This document shows positions 61,216 to 64,000 of a stretch of 64,000 nt of DNA, piece by piece. Every line of letters starts with the position of its first letter. Position 1 is the first letter of the stretch. The stretch lies in the NCBI GenBank assembly GCA_965198495.1, contig CBDAPL010000001.1, positions 558,001 to 622,000 of the forward strand, in the 5' to 3' direction. This DNA is from RH-AL1 sp965198495. GTDB taxonomy: Bacteria; Pseudomonadota; Alphaproteobacteria; Rhizobiales; Beijerinckiaceae. The position numbers and the translations under genes were made by a program. The notes under the pieces are model-generated. The model worked only from the letters and a program-made list of their open reading frames with translations, was not told where the DNA came from and did no database searches.

Positions 61216-61980
61216 CTATTGCACCAGCTTCGGGCCGGAGGCGCGCGGCGCCTCGTTTTCCTGCAGGATGCCGAGACGACGCGCGACCTCGGTATAGGCC
61301 TCGACGAGGCCGCCCATGTCGCGGCGGAACCGATCCTTGTCGAGCTTGTCGTTCGACTTGATGTCCCAAAGCCGGCACGAGTCGGGCGAGATCTCGTCGG
61401 CGACGACGATCCGCATCATCTCGCCTTCCCAAAGCCGCCCGGTTTCCATCTTGAAGTCGACCAGCCGGATGCCGACACCGAGGAAGAGGCCGGAGAGGAA
61501 ATCGTTGACGCGGATCGCCAGCGCCATGATGTCGTCGATCTCCTGCGGGCTCGCCCAGCCGAAGGCGGTGACGTGTTCCTCCGACACCATCGGGTCGTTC
61601 AGCGCATCGTTCTTGTAGTAGAACTCGATGATCGAACGGGGAAGCTGCGTGCCCTCCTCGATGCCGAGGCGCGTGGCGAGCGAGCCGGCGGCGACGTTGC
61701 GCACGACGACCTCGAGCGGCACGATCTCGACCTCGCGGATCAGCTGCTCCCGCATGTTGAGCCGACGAATGAAATGGGTCGGCACGCCGATGTCGTTCAG
61801 ATTTTGGAAGATGAACTCGGAGATCCGGTTGTTCAACACGCCCTTGCCGTCGATCACCTCGTGCTTCTTGGCGTTGAACGCGGTCGCATCGTCCTTGAAG
61901 TGCTGGATGAGCGTGCCCGGCTCGGGACCCTCGTACAGAACCTTAGCCTTGCCCTCGTATATGCGGCGGCGGCGATTCAT
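61216..61980 (-). CDS. purC: SAICAR synthase
   Basis: PurC condenses CAIR with aspartate in purine synthesis. The 254-residue protein begins MNRRRRIYEGKAKVLYEGPE, the conserved alphaproteobacterial start, and has LIQHFKDDATAFNAKK and LVDFKMETGR. The frame stays open upstream to 62076, but relatives begin at MNRRRR. Order purC, small protein, purS, purQ is typical. Confidence 0.95.
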   Translation of the reverse strand: MNRRRRIYEGKAKVLYEGPEPGTLIQHFKDDATAFNAKKHEVIDGKGVLNNRISEFIFQNLNDIGVPTHFIRRLNMREQLIREVEIVPLEVVVRNVAAGSLATRLGIEEGTQLPRSIIEFYYKNDALNDPMVSEEHVTAFGWASPQEIDDIMALAIRVNDFLSGLFLGVGIRLVDFKMETGRLWEGEMMRIVVADEISPDSCRLWDIKSNDKLDKDRFRRDMGGLVEAYTEVARRLGILQENEAPRASGPKLVQ

Positions 61981-62345
61981 GGGGATTAACCGTGGCTTGA
62001 GGTGATCCATCTGTGGCCGTGGCTCCTTAAAGACCCTAGGCCGCGCCACCGGAACCGAACCATAGGAGCGGTTCAAGAGAGCAGCGCAGGATTTTGCGCG
62101 TTGTTGCCGCGGTATGCCTTCGCCTCGTAGCCGGTTCCGACCCCGGACACAACCCGATAAGGGCCACGCCTGCAGCTAGTCCCGGTTGCGTCAGTCGCTT
62201 CAAGACGACCGAAGCGTCATTACCATATAGTCGCCACCGACGTGCCCCGCAAAGGCCTTGCCGGCTAAGAAAGGTCTTCCCGGCCAAGATGGTGAAGACG
62301 CGCCCGGCTAATCGTTTGGAAGCTTTCGCGTGCGAGGATCGCCGC
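61981..62345. other. 365-base divergent gap between purC and xerC
   Basis: The gap should contain the purC and xerC promoters. Open frames cross it on both strands, but none has a good start or protein-like composition, so I place no gene here. Confidence 0.5.
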
Positions 62346-63323
62346 ATGCCCGAGACCGACGACGCCTCGCTCGCCTTCTTCCCCGCGCAGATCGATCTGG
62401 CCGCGGCGGCGCGCGGCTGGATGCGCCATCTCGGGTCGGAGCGGCGCCTCTCGCCGCTGAGCCTCGATGCCTACGGCCGCGACCTCCGGCAGTTCATCGC
62501 GTTCCTCGCGGAGTACCAGGGCGAGCGGCCAAGCCTCGCCACCATCGACCGGCTTACGCCGCCCGATGTCCGAGCCTTCATGGCGCGCCGGCGGCAGGGC
62601 GATGTCGGCAATCGCTCGCTCCTGCGCCAGATCGCCGGCATTCGCTCGTTCGCGCGCTACTGCGAGCGGGAAGGTCTCGCCAGGACGAGCGCGCTCGCGG
62701 CCATCCGCGCGCCGAAACTGCCGCGCACCTTGCCTAAGCCACTCAGCGCGCCGCTCGCCTGCGGCGTCGTCTCGGGCGAGGGGTTTGCCGGAGAAACGCG
62801 GCCGACCTGGACGATGGCGCGCGACGTCGCCGTTCTCGGCCTGCTTTACGGCGCCGGCCTGCGCATCTCCGAAGCCCTCGCGATCAGGCGGGCCGACGCT
62901 CCCGTCGCGGGTGTCGAAGTCCTGGTCGTCCTCGGCAAAGGTCGCAAGATGCGGCAGGTGCCGATCATCGAGCCGCTCCAACGTGCGGTGGAGCGCTACC
63001 TCGCGCTCTGCCCGGTCACGCTGCCGCCGGAAGGTCCGCTGTTCATCGGCGTGCGGCAAGGGCCTTTGTCGCCGCGCATCATCCAGCTCGCGGTCGAACG
63101 GCTGCGCGGCGCGCTTGGTTTGCCCGATACAGCCACGCCGCATGCGCTTCGCCATTCCTTCGCCACGCACCTGCTGAGCCGGGGCGGAGACCTGCGGACG
63201 ATCCAGGAGCTGCTCGGTCACGCCTCGCTGTCGACGACCCAGATCTACACGGCGGTCGACAGCGTCCGACTGCTCGAGAGCTACCGCGCCAACCATCCGC
63301 GCGCGCGGTTCGCGAGTGTTTAG
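62346..63323 (+). CDS. xerC: tyrosine recombinase XerC
   Basis: XerC with XerD resolves chromosome dimers at dif. The 325-residue protein has the N-terminal core-binding domain and a catalytic domain with Arg in GLRISEAL, Lys near GKGRKMRQVPI, HALRHSFATHLL, and the His and nucleophile Tyr in LGHASLSTTQIYT. ATG 62346 was taken; the frame is open upstream. XerC rather than XerD is inferred from the overall look, not from context. Confidence 0.85.
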   Translation: MPETDDASLAFFPAQIDLAAAARGWMRHLGSERRLSPLSLDAYGRDLRQFIAFLAEYQGERPSLATIDRLTPPDVRAFMARRRQGDVGNRSLLRQIAGIRSFARYCEREGLARTSALAAIRAPKLPRTLPKPLSAPLACGVVSGEGFAGETRPTWTMARDVAVLGLLYGAGLRISEALAIRRADAPVAGVEVLVVLGKGRKMRQVPIIEPLQRAVERYLALCPVTLPPEGPLFIGVRQGPLSPRIIQLAVERLRGALGLPDTATPHALRHSFATHLLSRGGDLRTIQELLGHASLSTTQIYTAVDSVRLLESYRANHPRARFASV

Positions 63324-63334
63324 CGCGCGCGTCC

Positions 63335-63487
63335 CTAGCCACCCTTCGTGAAGGTCCAGACCAGACCGAAAAGCACGATGATGAGGATGACGCTGGCGAC
63401 GAGGACGTAGATGAGGTTCGGCTTGCGGGAGCCTTGCCGCGCCTGGACCTCGTTCTTCACGATCTTCTGGTTGGGATCTGACGCCAT
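63335..63487 (-). CDS. small single-pass membrane protein, 50 residues
   Basis: ATG 63487 to TAG 63335 encodes a polar N-terminal half (DPNQKIVKNEVQARQGSRK) and one membrane segment (LIYVLVASVILIIVLFGLVW). The clean hydrophobic segment and Lys/Gly end support it as a real gene, though it is short. Confidence 0.6.
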   Translation of the reverse strand: MASDPNQKIVKNEVQARQGSRKPNLIYVLVASVILIIVLFGLVWTFTKGG

Positions 63488-63593
63488 GCCCGCTTGAGCC
63501 TCTTCTTCGGTCGATGCGGGCGGGGTATCGCCGCGATGCCCTCGAAAGGCAAGGCCGCTCGCGAAGGTTCAGCCTGCCTTGCCGGATGAAGTT

Positions 63594-64000
63594 TCAGCCT
63601 GCCTTGCGGGAAGCCGAGCGTTTCGCCGGCGAGGCGACGGCCTTGGCGGCGGAGCGGCTGGGTGCCTTCGCGGCGGCTTTCTTGGTGGCCGGCTTCTTGG
63701 CCGCGGGTGTTTTCGACGACCCCTTCGCTTCGGTCTTCTCCGCCGAAGTCTGATCGCCCTTGCCGGCATCCTGGCCGAGGCTGCGCCGCAAGGCGTCCAT
63801 CAGGTTCACGACATTGCTTGGCTTCGCATCGCCCTTGTCGGACGGCAGCGGCTTGCCGGCCTGTTTCGCCCGGATGAGTTCGACCACCGCCTCCTGGTAG
63901 CGGTCCTTGAACGCCGAAGGTTCGAAGGCGCCGGCTTTCGTGTCAATGATGTGCGAGGCGAGGTCGAGCAGTTCTTTCGAGATCTCCACCTTGGGGATCT
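63594..64000 (-). CDS. ku: Ku protein, C-terminal part (5' end outside window)
   Basis: Bacterial Ku binds DNA ends and recruits LigD for non-homologous end joining. The visible 135 residues carry the Ku C-terminal block ISKELLDLASHIIDTKAG and KDRYQEAVVELIRAKQAGK, followed by a low-complexity Lys/Ala/Ser-rich tail (KKPATKKAAAKAP). Such basic tails bind DNA in Ku proteins of mycobacteria and rhizobia. The gene continues beyond the right edge. Confidence 0.93.
   Translation of the reverse strand, partial: IPKVEISKELLDLASHIIDTKAGAFEPSAFKDRYQEAVVELIRAKQAGKPLPSDKGDAKPSNVVNLMDALRRSLGQDAGKGDQTSAEKTEAKGSSKTPAAKKPATKKAAAKAPSRSAAKAVASPAKRSASRKAG

Noticed and set aside
61981..62345. Open frames crossing the purC-xerC gap
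   Set aside because: They extend the purC and xerC frames upstream or run antisense, with no start signals or conserved sequence.

Overview
This is a high-GC chromosomal segment from an alphaproteobacterium, most likely of the order Hyphomicrobiales (Rhizobiales). The evidence is the gene set: an HWE-family histidine kinase, the hisF-hisE-coaA run, a COG4223 (mitofilin-like) gene followed by a HemY-like gene, a PurC starting MNRRRRIYEG, an alphaproteobacterial 6S RNA beside the 5-formyltetrahydrofolate cyclo-ligase gene, and a Ku protein with a Lys/Ala-rich tail. Beijerinckiaceae or Methylobacteriaceae relatives are possible, but the genus cannot be settled from the sequence alone. Most genes are core metabolism and housekeeping. 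No prophage, insertion sequence or CRISPR array was seen.

Layout. 1-4.5 kb: gshB-glnD (glutathione synthesis and PII uridylylation) and a chemoreceptor. 4.5-11.9 kb: a tightly coupled lipid-modification island of two divergent arms. One arm holds a cyclopropane-fatty-acid-synthase-like methyltransferase, a DUF1365 protein and an FAD amine-oxidase-like protein. The other holds an alpha/beta hydrolase, a DUF1295 reductase-like membrane protein, a second Cfa-like methyltransferase and a membrane protein, with a DUF2177 membrane protein just beyond. 11.9-16.8 kb: an HWE sensor kinase, a CAP-domain lipoprotein and a large MscS-type channel. 16.9-19.7 kb: the EF-P beta-lysylation set epmB-epmA facing efp. 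20-27.7 kb: argJ-mutT, rho, a MAPEG protein, ruvB without ruvA/ruvC, a lipoprotein hydrolase and a carbonic anhydrase. 28-32.6 kb: COG4223-HemY, tRNA-Thr(CGU), pgsA-moaD-moaE. 32.7-35 kb: mntH and mntR, with a palindromic MntR box in the mntH promoter. 35-38.4 kb: a decayed AbiEii-like toxin locus, an unknown ClpP-like protein, hemW and a small protein. 38.6-41.2 kb: an orphan flavin oxidoreductase/ATP-grasp gene pair. 41.4-47.2 kb: hisF-hisE-coaA next to a lower-GC two-gene nuclease cassette (RusA-like plus a restriction-nuclease/HEPN protein), then a YmdB-family phosphodiesterase, fau and 6S RNA. 47.3-57.7 kb: gamma-glutamyltransferase, dapF-mtaB-purH, a transglutaminase, metZ and an MFS transporter. 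57.7-64 kb: tRNA-Ser(CGA), a cupin protein, a trypsin-like protease whose frame is broken inside a 15-bp repeat array, purQ-purS-purC, xerC, and the 3' end of ku.

The most interesting items are the RusA plus REase-HEPN cassette beside the his genes, the protease reading frame shifted by one base in a tandem repeat (possible phase variation), the double-Cfa lipid island, the internally deleted AbiEii-like toxin with its coupled partner, and the flavin/ATP-grasp pair of unknown product. Assignments rest on motif recognition by eye; no database search was run.
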